Shown here piece after piece: positions 58,919-64,000 of a DNA stretch of 64,000 bases; position 1 is the first letter of the stretch, and each line of letters opens with the position of its first letter. A program made the position numbers and the translations under genes. Under the pieces are notes generated by a model. The model was given only the letters and a program-made list of their open reading frames with translations. It had not been told where the DNA came from and did no database searches. This DNA comes from an uncultured Bacteroidia bacterium (GTDB lineage Bacteria > Bacteroidota > Bacteroidia > Bacteroidales > UBA932), in NCBI GenBank assembly GCA_902801885.1, contig CADCJX010000008.1, positions 122,667 through 186,666 of the forward strand, written 5' to 3'.

Positions 58919-59818
58919 ATGAAAAAGTTTTGGCCGGTACTGGCATTGATGGCCGCCCTTTCTTTGACGGTCGCTTGTGAAAAGAATAACCCGAACGGTG
59001 GTAAGGGGGGAGGAAGCGTAACTCCTACTCCAACCCCTACACCGACTCCGACTCCCACACCGACTCCGACTCCCACGCCTCCTGCTCCAAAGCCGGAAAC
59101 GGTCAGGTTGGTTGTCAATGGGGAAAGTGTTTCTGTCAAGTTCGTAGAACTTACGGAGTCCGGCACATATCTGATCTGCGAAGTCAATTCTGACAAGGAT
59201 CTTGATTACTTGACGGGCAATTACACTATCAATTCTGACGGTGAGTTCGTCCTGGGCAACGATGCGGTCCTTAAATATGACCAGCAGGCCTCTCCTACAT
59301 CCTTCACCTTGAAGAAAAAAGATGGAAAGACTGTCACAGGTACTGCCAATCCCAAGAAAGCGACCAATCTTTCTGCCGATGCCAAGAAGCTTTGCAGGAC
59401 CTGGGTCATCACCAAGACCCGTGTGAGCATCACTGAGAGTATCAAGGCAAATGCTGACTTCACCGGTTGCAACCTTGGTGAGATTGCCGATTTCGCCCGC
59501 AACCAGGGAATCGAGATCAAGAAGGATCTAAGCGGCATCAGCCTGCTCAGCATCACACTCACTCCTATGGGATCCGCGATCATCCAGTACAGCAACAAGC
59601 AGATGGATGTAGCTGACTGCGACCTTTCAGCTGTAGACAAGGGCAATCTCAAGTACGCTTGGCACGATGAATCGGCAATGGGTTATGAATTCACCAACGG
59701 CTCTGCCAACGTCTCATTCCAAGGCGAGAACTGTCTCCTTTCTGTCTCCTCTGACTTCACCAAGGACTCCAAGAAGTACGGAGTCTCTGTCATCTTCGTC
59801 CTCGCAGAAAAGAAGTAA
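58919..59818 (+). CDS. Lipoprotein with (Thr-Pro)10 stalk, unknown function
   Basis: 299 residues. Signal peptide with lipobox LTVAC (Cys at about 20), a Lys/Asn/Gly-rich spacer and a ten-fold Thr-Pro repeat (residues 35-54). Then PAPKPE and a globular beta-rich domain (about 60-299) with no motif I recognise. The stalk would lift the domain off the membrane. Two segments share a VTxPKK/TxGxxN style but no clear internal repeat. Probably surface exposed and co-transcribed with the barrel gene upstream. Confidence 0.75.
   Translation: MKKFWPVLALMAALSLTVACEKNNPNGGKGGGSVTPTPTPTPTPTPTPTPTPTPPAPKPETVRLVVNGESVSVKFVELTESGTYLICEVNSDKDLDYLTGNYTINSDGEFVLGNDAVLKYDQQASPTSFTLKKKDGKTVTGTANPKKATNLSADAKKLCRTWVITKTRVSITESIKANADFTGCNLGEIADFARNQGIEIKKDLSGISLLSITLTPMGSAIIQYSNKQMDVADCDLSAVDKGNLKYAWHDESAMGYEFTNGSANVSFQGENCLLSVSSDFTKDSKKYGVSVIFVLAEKK
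59021..59080 (+). repeat. Thr-Pro coding microsatellite-like repeat
   Basis: Ten tandem ACN-CCN codon pairs encode (TP)10. The codons vary (ACT, ACC, ACA, ACG with CCT, CCA, CCG, CCC) with partial 12- and 18-base periodicity (ACACCGACTCCGACTCCC occurs twice). This could expand or contract in steps of six bases. Confidence 0.85.
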
Positions 59819-59836
59819 CGATAGTTCAGGAATATC

Positions 59837-60013
59837 ATGAAGTCAGCATCTCACAAATATGTCAAGATTGTCCTGACAGCTTTGCTTGCTTTATTGGGAT
59901 TTGCTTCTTGTTCCAAGCCAGAAGAGGATCCAGTCAACTCGGAATGGAATACTCCCATGACTCTCTATGGCGCTTACCTGACTTCTTATCAAGAGAATCT
60001 GCCGAATTCTTAA
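59837..60013 (+). CDS. Short lipoprotein, probably the truncated head of a larger one
   Basis: 58 codons from ATG 59837 to TAA 60011-60013. A basic start, a hydrophobic segment VLTALLALLGFASC with a lipobox (Cys at about 25), then SKPEEDP and a short acidic tail with NTPMTLYGAYLTSY. The tail resembles the beginning of the radical-SAM-associated putative lipoproteins of Bacteroidetes (YGxPxxxY after the lipobox), which are much longer. The frame stops 7 bases before the ~150 bp repeat, so the rest of the gene may have been lost there. It follows the Thr-Pro lipoprotein by 18 bases. Confidence 0.5.
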   Translation: MKSASHKYVKIVLTALLALLGFASCSKPEEDPVNSEWNTPMTLYGAYLTSYQENLPNS

Positions 60014-60019
60014 CATGAC

Positions 60020-60169
60020 AATCGCCTGCCCGGTGGAAATGCCCTGGGCAGGATTTTTTGCATATCAGGCGGGAAGGCTCGGCCAAAATGCCTCGCCAGC
60101 CCGGATAGCATGCTTTAGGCATGTGCAGGGTCTGGTTAGCTTGGGAAGGTGAATGTCGGGTTGGATGAT
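60020..60169 (+). repeat. ~150 bp direct repeat, copy A
   Basis: Starts AATCGCCTGCCCGG and ends GTCGGGTTGGATGAT(G). It shares with copy B (61518-61668) the blocks GGAAATGCCCTG, AGGCGGGAAGG, CGGCCAAAATGCCTCGCC and a 26-base GAAGGTGAAT...GGATGAT end, in the same order and spacing, with divergent stretches between. It is GC-rich against AT-rich surroundings. Reverse-strand ORFs across it are artefacts shared by both copies. The bases after it (60170-60270) hold a -7 box TATATTTG (60223-60230) for the next gene. Confidence 0.85.
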
Positions 60170-60270
60170 GGCTTATAGATTCCATTTGTAGCGAGAATCC
60201 TACAAATCATAATTATTATGCTTATATTTGAATAGTAATTGCTTACTAATTAGGACGTATAGAAACGATT

Positions 60271-60846
60271 ATGAAAAGAGTATTATGTATTTACCTTTTG
60301 GTTGTATCTGCATTGTTTATTTCAGCATGTGCTAAGGATGATTGGTCAGGAGAGAAATCGAGTCAAAATGGTATTTACTTGGATGGGAAAATCATAGTCT
60401 CTTTGCAGTCTGCTTTTGCTGGAGGCTCAACTGCTGATCCAACTTGGGGTACATCTCATCGTTTCCATTTATTTGAACAAAAAATAGAATCTTGTCCTAA
60501 TTGGTTCGAGGTCCCTGCTGTAGTAGGAATTGAAGGATTCCGTCATTCAGGCAAGGAATATGAGTCATTGGGTAAGGCGGTGGATTACATCAATCTAATT
60601 TTTCCAGTGCAGATTGCAGGATTGGGCAATACTCTGGATATTCCTATGGAGCAAGGCAAATACAAGGGTGAAAGCCGCGAAGTGTCTGCTGTCAAGATTA
60701 TTCGCTATAGTCTCTCTACCGTTGAGAATAGTGTTGAGAGAAAGCATAATAATGATGGGGAAATCGAGATAGTTATTACTTTGAAGGATGGCCGCTCGTT
60801 ACGCATACATTATCACGGGGCTACTCCTAATGATAATGTTTACTAG
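60271..60846 (+). CDS. Orphan lipoprotein, unknown function
   Basis: 191 residues. Signal peptide with lipobox LFISAC (Cys at about 20), then a compact domain with SAFAGGSTADPTWGTSHRFH and EVSAVKIIRYSLSTVE. No family recognised. Codon use is visibly AT-richer than in the genes to the left (many AAT, GAT, TTT), consistent with an acquired segment. It lies alone between repeat copy A and the toxin-antitoxin pair, with its own -7 box about 40 bases upstream. Confidence 0.65.
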   Translation: MKRVLCIYLLVVSALFISACAKDDWSGEKSSQNGIYLDGKIIVSLQSAFAGGSTADPTWGTSHRFHLFEQKIESCPNWFEVPAVVGIEGFRHSGKEYESLGKAVDYINLIFPVQIAGLGNTLDIPMEQGKYKGESREVSAVKIIRYSLSTVENSVERKHNNDGEIEIVITLKDGRSLRIHYHGATPNDNVY

Positions 60847-60881
60847 GAGATTCGGTTTTTAACCGCACCTTATCTTGAAGT

Positions 60882-61181
60882 TTATTCTGAGAGATAACTC
60901 GAGACTTGTCCTTTCAATGTTGGCAGATCGTTCTTCAGGATGTCCCAAAGAATCTCGAAGTTGATCTGATAATAGTCGTGGACAAGAATGTGTCTCATCT
61001 TCTCAATCAAAATCTTGTAGACTGCCTCTCCGATAATCTGGACATTGTGAGTGACAGCATGAAGATGAAGAGGATCATTCATTAGGTCATCATAACTAAA
61101 CCCCTCGGTAAAAGCCGAGATATAGTCAATGGCGGTAAGAATATGCTCCAACCTACCCTTGTCTCTAACTGGCTCTCTCAT
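60882..61181 (-). CDS. HepT-like HEPN toxin, internally shortened (DUF86)
   Basis: 99 residues. The N-terminus (MREPVRDKGRLEHILTAIDY) and C-terminus (MRHILVHDYYQINFEILWDI, then KNDLP) match HepT/DUF86 proteins, whose RxxxxHxY motif is a ribonuclease or AMP-acceptor site; R, H and Y are present in RHILVHDYY. Between IIGEAVYKI and MRH the family normally has some 20 residues containing a P.xxW..I.G helix end; here only LIEK remains. An in-frame deletion near 60995-61010 is the simplest reading. It may still fold or may be inactive. It overlaps mntA by 17 bases. Confidence 0.8.
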   Translation of the reverse strand: MREPVRDKGRLEHILTAIDYISAFTEGFSYDDLMNDPLHLHAVTHNVQIIGEAVYKILIEKMRHILVHDYYQINFEILWDILKNDLPTLKGQVSSYLSE

Positions 61182-61458
61182 ACACTATGATTTTATCTCG
61201 GTCAGCAGTTGTTTTGGCGAAAGGAAGCAAATCACCATCTACTACGAGATCAACCGGCCTCTGGAGCAGATTCTCCAAGTCTATGACCATTCCGAAAAAT
61301 TTCAATCCAATAGGCTGGCTCCTATCGAGGGTTACTATGATGTCAATGTCACTATCAGGTTGTTCTTCTCCGCGGGAATACGATCCGAAGACCCACGCCT
61401 TGAGCACGGGCTGACCGGAGAAATACTCTTGTAAAATAGTGACAATCTTTTGATCCAT
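61165..61458 (-). CDS. MntA-type nucleotidyltransferase antitoxin
   Basis: 97 residues of the minimal nucleotidyltransferase family: AWVFGSYSRGEEQPDSDIDIIVTL contains the GSxxRG and DxD catalytic motifs, and PVDLVVDGDLLPF supplies the third acidic residue. MntA antitoxins silence HepT by tri-AMPylating its tyrosine. It is transcribed first, with its own full-consensus promoter, and overlaps the HEPN gene, the usual arrangement. Confidence 0.88.
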   Translation of the reverse strand: MDQKIVTILQEYFSGQPVLKAWVFGSYSRGEEQPDSDIDIIVTLDRSQPIGLKFFGMVIDLENLLQRPVDLVVDGDLLPFAKTTADRDKIIVYERAS

Positions 61459-61462
61459 ATTG

Positions 61463-61494
61463 CAAATATAGGAAACTAATTATCAATTCACAAA
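61463..61494 (-). promoter_or_regulatory. Promoter of the mntA-hepT pair (full consensus)
   Basis: -33 TTTG (61494-61491), 20-base spacer, -7 TATATTTG (61470-61463), 4 bases before the ATG. The transcript would be nearly leaderless. The repeat copy B begins 23 bases further upstream. Confidence 0.85.
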
Positions 61495-61517
61495 GCGGCA
61501 TTCTCTCCCAACAAGCA

Positions 61518-61668
61518 AATCGCCTGCCCGGAGGAAATGCCCTGAGGAGGCCTCTGTGGTATGTTAGGCGGGAAGGGGCGGCCAAAATGCCTCGCCTGCC
61601 CAAGTCGTATGCCTCCGGCGTGTGCAGGGGCCGGGTTTCTGGGGAAGGTGAATGTCGGGTTGGATGAT
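61518..61668 (+). repeat. ~150 bp direct repeat, copy B
   Basis: Same orientation and order of blocks as copy A at 60020-60169. Within it the sequence GCCTGCCC occurs twice (near 61522 and 61592), and GCCTCCGGCG/TGCAGGGG could form imperfect stems. It lies upstream of the toxin-antitoxin promoter, in a 547-base non-coding stretch (61459-62005). Confidence 0.85.
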
Positions 61669-61680
61669 ATATTAATATAA

Positions 61681-61708
61681 AAGGAGCCTGCTTTTGGGGA
61701 GGCTCCTT
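61681..61708. terminator. Hairpin after repeat copy B
   Basis: AAGGAGCC (61681-61688) pairs with GGCTCCTT (61701-61708) across a 12-base loop, preceded by AATATAA. On the minus strand the stem is followed by TTATATTAATAT. It looks like a remnant terminator; no gene ends here. Confidence 0.55.
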
Positions 61709-61710
61709 GA

Positions 61711-61776
61711 AAGATTCTTCGCTGCCGCTCAGAATGACATGCTGCCGCTCAGAATGACGTTCTGGCGCTCAGGCAG
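61711..61776 (-). repeat. Short interspersed repeat, copy 3, with partial tandem units
   Basis: On the minus strand, TGTCATTCTGAGCGGCAGCG running on to AAGAATCTT (61739-61711) matches copies 1 and 2 with one extra G. A second partial unit GCTGCCGCTCAGAATGAC (61741-61758) and a third GGCGCTCAGGCAGC (61763-61776) follow, so the element has been partly tandemly copied. Confidence 0.7.
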
Positions 61777-61837
61777 CATTATTTGCTCTGCTCGATGGCG
61801 GCCTGTGCGGCGGCGAGGCGGGCGTGATTATCAGTTA

Positions 61838-61867
61838 TTTACAGATTGGCTGTAAACATACTGTAAA
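61838..61867 (+). promoter_or_regulatory. Cluster of TTTACAG/CTGTAAA half-sites
   Basis: TTTACAG (61838-61844), 5 bases, CTGTAAA (61850-61856) form a perfect 7-bp inverted repeat. A third CTGTAAA follows at 61861-61867, 11 bases from the second. The geometry resembles a tyrosine-recombinase core site or a multi-site operator. No integrase is in the window. The remaining bases to 62005 show no other clear feature. Confidence 0.35.
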
Positions 61868-62005
61868 CAACCTTCCTAAAACCATGTTCCAGTAATCCGG
61901 AGTTCGTGTTTGTCTGGAATCAAAGATCGTAAAATCCTGCCAAGAATACAACTGTTTTCTCCTTACTTTGGCACAAGCTTTCTTTATCTTCGCAGTCATG
62001 ATTAC

Positions 62006-62350
62006 CTACAGTCTGGGTTTTTGAATCACTCTGACAACTAGAGAGACAAGATAGATGAATATTCCATAGATGACCGGTATCAAGCCGACTTTAATTCCAC
62101 CAAAGAATACCCCAGGAGAGATTAAATCGAATATACCGGAAACCGAATCATTAGCCATCGCAACCTGTTGCAAGGTAGAGAATAATCGACGAAGTCCAAG
62201 AATAAATGAAAGAAACCCAGCCACAAGTGCAAAGGCTCCGATTTCTTTCACCCAGCGCGGTGCTTTCCAGGCGGCGAAGAAAACGGCAACTAACAGAACT
62301 GTGAGAAAGGACATAAAAATAAGTCCTCCTTCCATAAACAATTTAAACAT
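62006..62350 (-). CDS. Small MotA/TolQ/ExbB-like membrane protein
   Basis: 114 residues with three hydrophobic helices (about 8-28, 37-55 and 84-108). The C-terminal part (ISPGVFFGGIKVGLIPVIYGIFIYLVSLV) resembles the last two helices of ExbB/MotA-type channel proteins, including a glycine-rich turn. It is much shorter than ExbB (about 220) and no ExbD partner lies nearby, so a channel function is uncertain. A perfect -7 box TACTTTTG lies on the minus strand at 62392-62385. Divergent from the LytTR gene. Confidence 0.55.
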   Translation of the reverse strand: MFKLFMEGGLIFMSFLTVLLVAVFFAAWKAPRWVKEIGAFALVAGFLSFILGLRRLFSTLQQVAMANDSVSGIFDLISPGVFFGGIKVGLIPVIYGIFIYLVSLVVRVIQKPRL

Positions 62351-62384
62351 AAGTCAAAAGAGTTTTGCGGTTTATTTTGTAAGC

Positions 62385-62493
62385 AAAAGTAGAATAATGC
62401 AGATATCCATCCAAGCCGAAAACCCACGAACGTAAGTTAAAACCCCAATGTCGAGGTTTAAATTGACAAAGCTTTGTTTGTTTGCTATTTTTG
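62385..62493. promoter_or_regulatory. Divergent promoters of the ExbB-like and LytTR genes
   Basis: Minus strand: TACTTTTG (62392-62385). Plus strand: ATTG (62462-62465), 20 bases, TATTTTTG (62486-62493), 8 bases before the LytTR ATG. Between them the plus strand has a TTTG run (GCTTTGTTTGTTTGC). LytTR proteins usually bind pairs of short direct repeats; I found no convincing pair by eye. Confidence 0.65.
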
Positions 62494-62501
62494 TGTTGAT
62501 T

Positions 62502-63218
62502 ATGAAACGGCTACTCGTCATATCGTACTGGATTGCCTCCATTCTGTTGGTAGTGATTTGCCTCAGTAGCTTGGGATACCGGTTCATTGAAGCGTTGTTC
62601 ATCGGAACCATGTTTCTTCCCGGTGCTCTGGCTACCAAGTATTTCTTCCCGAAGGTAAGCTTCAAAAACAAGCGATCAGGTATTAAGGAAACAATCTTCG
62701 TTGTGTTGGGAATCTTGATAGGAGAGATTCTTCTTCTGATTGTTGCCCATTTTTGCATTATTTCCTTCAGGGGAAATCTTCCCGGTTCCGTGAATGATTG
62801 GCCCGACCTTCCTCACATCTTATCGAATCCTGTTTTTATTGCTATCATCCTGACCTCGCTAGCAACTGGTTGTCATTTCTTCGAATCTTGGTTGAATAAA
62901 AAGCATCCAGACCAGTCCGGTACCATCTCTTTTACTTCGGACAGGAAACATGTGACGCTGACTAAGGACGATATTATCTATATAGAATCAAATGACGATG
63001 CGACTACCATTGTCGCTTCAGGTGGCCGGCGCTTCAAGAACTATACTCCTATTTCACAGTGGGAGGCCATCCTTGCTCCCCATTTCATCCGAATCCATCG
63101 CTCTTTCCTTGTTAACAAGTCTGCAATAACTCGAATCGATGTTGACATCCTATACATCGGTGATATTCAGCTACCGATATCTCGAAAGTATAAGGATGCA
63201 GTCACAAATAATCTATAG
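62502..63218 (+). CDS. Membrane-anchored LytTR-family transcriptional regulator
   Basis: 238 residues. The N-terminal half has four hydrophobic helices (about 5-24, 27-47, 62-86 and 103-124). The C-terminal LytTR DNA-binding domain (about 140-238) reads ISFTSDRKHVTLTKDDIIYI, then ESNDDATTIVA, HFIRIHRSFLVNKSAITRI and LPISRKYKDAV, all typical. It has no receiver domain, so the membrane part is probably the sensor. The frame opens at 62448, but the -7 box ends at 62493, so ATG 62502 is used. Its 3' end overlaps the convergent RadC-like gene by 52 bases. Confidence 0.85.
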   Translation: MKRLLVISYWIASILLVVICLSSLGYRFIEALFIGTMFLPGALATKYFFPKVSFKNKRSGIKETIFVVLGILIGEILLLIVAHFCIISFRGNLPGSVNDWPDLPHILSNPVFIAIILTSLATGCHFFESWLNKKHPDQSGTISFTSDRKHVTLTKDDIIYIESNDDATTIVASGGRRFKNYTPISQWEAILAPHFIRIHRSFLVNKSAITRIDVDILYIGDIQLPISRKYKDAVTNNL

Positions 63219-63673
63219 TTGTTGAATGTTTTCTCTTCGGAGAAACTGAAGAAGTCTACGTATGTGAAACAAATGTGATCCAGGAACCGGATGTCCATCA
63301 GGTCGCAAGCCTTCTTCATCCTTTCCGTTATCCGGGTGTCAGCAGGACTGGGCTTCGGATTACCGGATGGATGGTTGTGCAGGATGATGACAGCATTTGC
63401 GTTGTTCATCAGTGCCCGTTTGATGACTGTCCTGTTGTCGATAGAAGTCTGAGTAAGGGTTCCCTTGGATAGCATCTCCCTTGATATGACCGTGTTGTCA
63501 TTCCTGAGGAACAGTCCCCAGACTTCCTCATGATCCAGTCCGTACATGACGTCCCGGACCGCTTTCTCTGCTGCGATACAGTTTGTAATCCTTGTTTCCA
63601 TAGATTTGATGTGTTTTGTAGTTGATTGATTTTTAGATGATTTGATGTTATTTGTTATAGGTCTTTCCGACAT
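63167..63673 (-). CDS. RadC-like JAB/MPN-domain protein
   Basis: About 168 residues from ATG 63673. The RadC signature is complete: VWGLFLRNDNTVISREMLSKG, then VIILHNHPSGNPKPSPADTRIT with the JAMM-type HxH...SxxD metal site, and RFLDHICFTY. Its biochemical role is unsettled; many copies are carried by mobile elements in Bacteroidetes. The frame stays open to 63862 over the end of the helicase gene, so the start is uncertain: 63715, 63673 and 63601 are candidates. 63673 follows the helicase stop and precedes a Lys/Asn/Ser-rich lead. Confidence 0.8.
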   Translation of the reverse strand: MSERPITNNIKSSKNQSTTKHIKSMETRITNCIAAEKAVRDVMYGLDHEEVWGLFLRNDNTVISREMLSKGTLTQTSIDNRTVIKRALMNNANAVIILHNHPSGNPKPSPADTRITERMKKACDLMDIRFLDHICFTYVDFFSFSEEKTFNNYRLFVTASLYFRDIGS

Positions 63674-63732
63674 CCTTGGAATGATCCCGTGGACCTTGGA
63701 TGCCGGATTGACCATGTAAGAGAGAGGGAGTG

Positions 63733-64000
63733 TCATGAAGCCGAGCGGATGAACCTGGAGGGATCCTTCCGGAATGAGAACCCTTTCCGGAGTATGCTCT
63801 TGGGATAGGACAGACAGAGAGTCTTCCTTGCCCTTGTAGCAGCGACATACATCTTCTTCCACTCTGCGTTGAAGAACTCCTCCTGCTCCTTGGGTGGCAG
63901 TGCCTTGCAGAAATACGGGTTCGGGAAGTTCCCTTCACACAGTCCCATGATGAACACCGTGTCCCATTCAAGTCCCTTTGCGGAATGGATTGTCGAGAGT
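63733..64000 (-). CDS. UvrD/Rep-type DNA helicase, C-terminal end (partial)
   Basis: The frame is open to the window edge; 88 codons are visible, ending with TGA at 63735-63733. LSTIHSAKGLEWDTVFIMG is helicase motif V of superfamily 1A, and KKMYVAATRARKTLCLSYP is motif VI with its ATP-sensing arginine. Between them is the CEGNFPNPYF loop typical of UvrD-like enzymes. Only about 35 residues follow motif VI, so it lacks the long C-terminal tail of UvrD/PcrA and may be a shorter family member. Confidence 0.88.
   Translation of the reverse strand, partial: LSTIHSAKGLEWDTVFIMGLCEGNFPNPYFCKALPPKEQEEFFNAEWKKMYVAATRARKTLCLSYPKSILRKGFSFRKDPSRFIRSAS

Noticed and set aside
59021-59080. The Thr-Pro repeat considered as a CRISPR-like or intergenic tandem array.
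   Set aside because: It is in frame, codes for a proline-rich linker behind a lipobox, and has no spacers.
59934-60185. An 83-codon minus-strand ORF across repeat copy A, and a similar one across copy B (61355-61603).
   Set aside because: Both arise from the same GC-rich repeat read backwards; codon use is poor and the two overlap real genes or the short lipoprotein.
61786-61842. On the minus strand a short GC-rich reading (TDNHARLAAAQAAIEQSK, then stop) looks like the tail of a lost gene.
   Set aside because: It is only about 20 codons after an in-frame stop, has no start and matches nothing I can name; chance is equally likely.

Overview
The window looks like a chromosomal segment of a gut-type member of the Bacteroidales, probably an uncultured lineage with mid-50s GC in its core regions (judged by eye, not computed). 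The evidence is a SusC/SusD pair with a FecR/ECF-sigma relay, GldH, a RicT-type PSP1 protein, class I fumarase, many lipoboxes, repeated promoter -7 boxes of the Bacteroidetes form TAnnTTTG, and almost no Shine-Dalgarno sequences. The two exceptions are rpsU and the frameshift site of prfB, both expected special cases.

Layout. 1-3763 (+): end of a polyprenyl synthase, holB, ricT, gldH and trmB, tightly packed. 3736-7497: a divergent pair, the U32 tRNA-hydroxylation protein (-) and a CBM20-bearing 4-alpha-glucanotransferase (+). 7637-15570: a large surface lipoprotein (-), a threonine-aldolase-like gene with a doubtful 5' end (+), tRNA-Leu(TAG), a giant AsmA protein and rpsU (all -). 15657-23011 (+): AAA+ ATPase, sirtuin, xylulokinase and xylose isomerase in one run, then rplU-rpmA behind a structured leader, then serS-ruvC. 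23096-26143: an outer-membrane barrel protein with Gly/Met-rich segments. 26158-31811 (-): a seven-gene housekeeping run (engB, prs, small membrane protein, der, LysE exporter, PASTA protein, rluD). 31867-34201 (+): xseA, xseB and an MsrA-fRMsr fusion. 34298-36569 (-): pncB and murI. 36647-41012 (+): an S41 peptidase lipoprotein, prfB with its programmed frameshift, and fumarase.

41013-53540 (-) is a polysaccharide utilisation locus for alpha-mannose-containing glycans. GH125 and GH92 exo-mannosidases are followed directly by an ECF sigma factor and its FecR anti-sigma factor. After a terminator come an STN-bearing SusC, SusD and a secreted FAD-dependent oxidoreductase. The STN domain, FecR and sigma factor form a self-contained outer-membrane-to-RNA-polymerase signalling chain.

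53663-59818 holds a PspC-PadR-PspC envelope-stress cassette, proC with an M28 peptidase, a small outer-membrane protein and a lipoprotein with a (Thr-Pro)10 stalk. From about 59.8 kb the sequence becomes visibly AT-richer and accessory. It has a truncated lipoprotein, two copies of a ~150 bp repeat bracketing an orphan lipoprotein and an MntA/HepT-type toxin-antitoxin pair whose HEPN protein lacks an internal segment, a divergent ExbB-like/LytTR pair, a RadC-like JAB protein and the C-terminus of a UvrD-type helicase.

No CRISPR array, rRNA, transposase or intact prophage gene was seen. The most original signals are the repeat-bracketed island near the right end, the structured rplU leader, the operator-like palindromes at several promoters, and the short interspersed repeat that has become the C-terminus of XseA.
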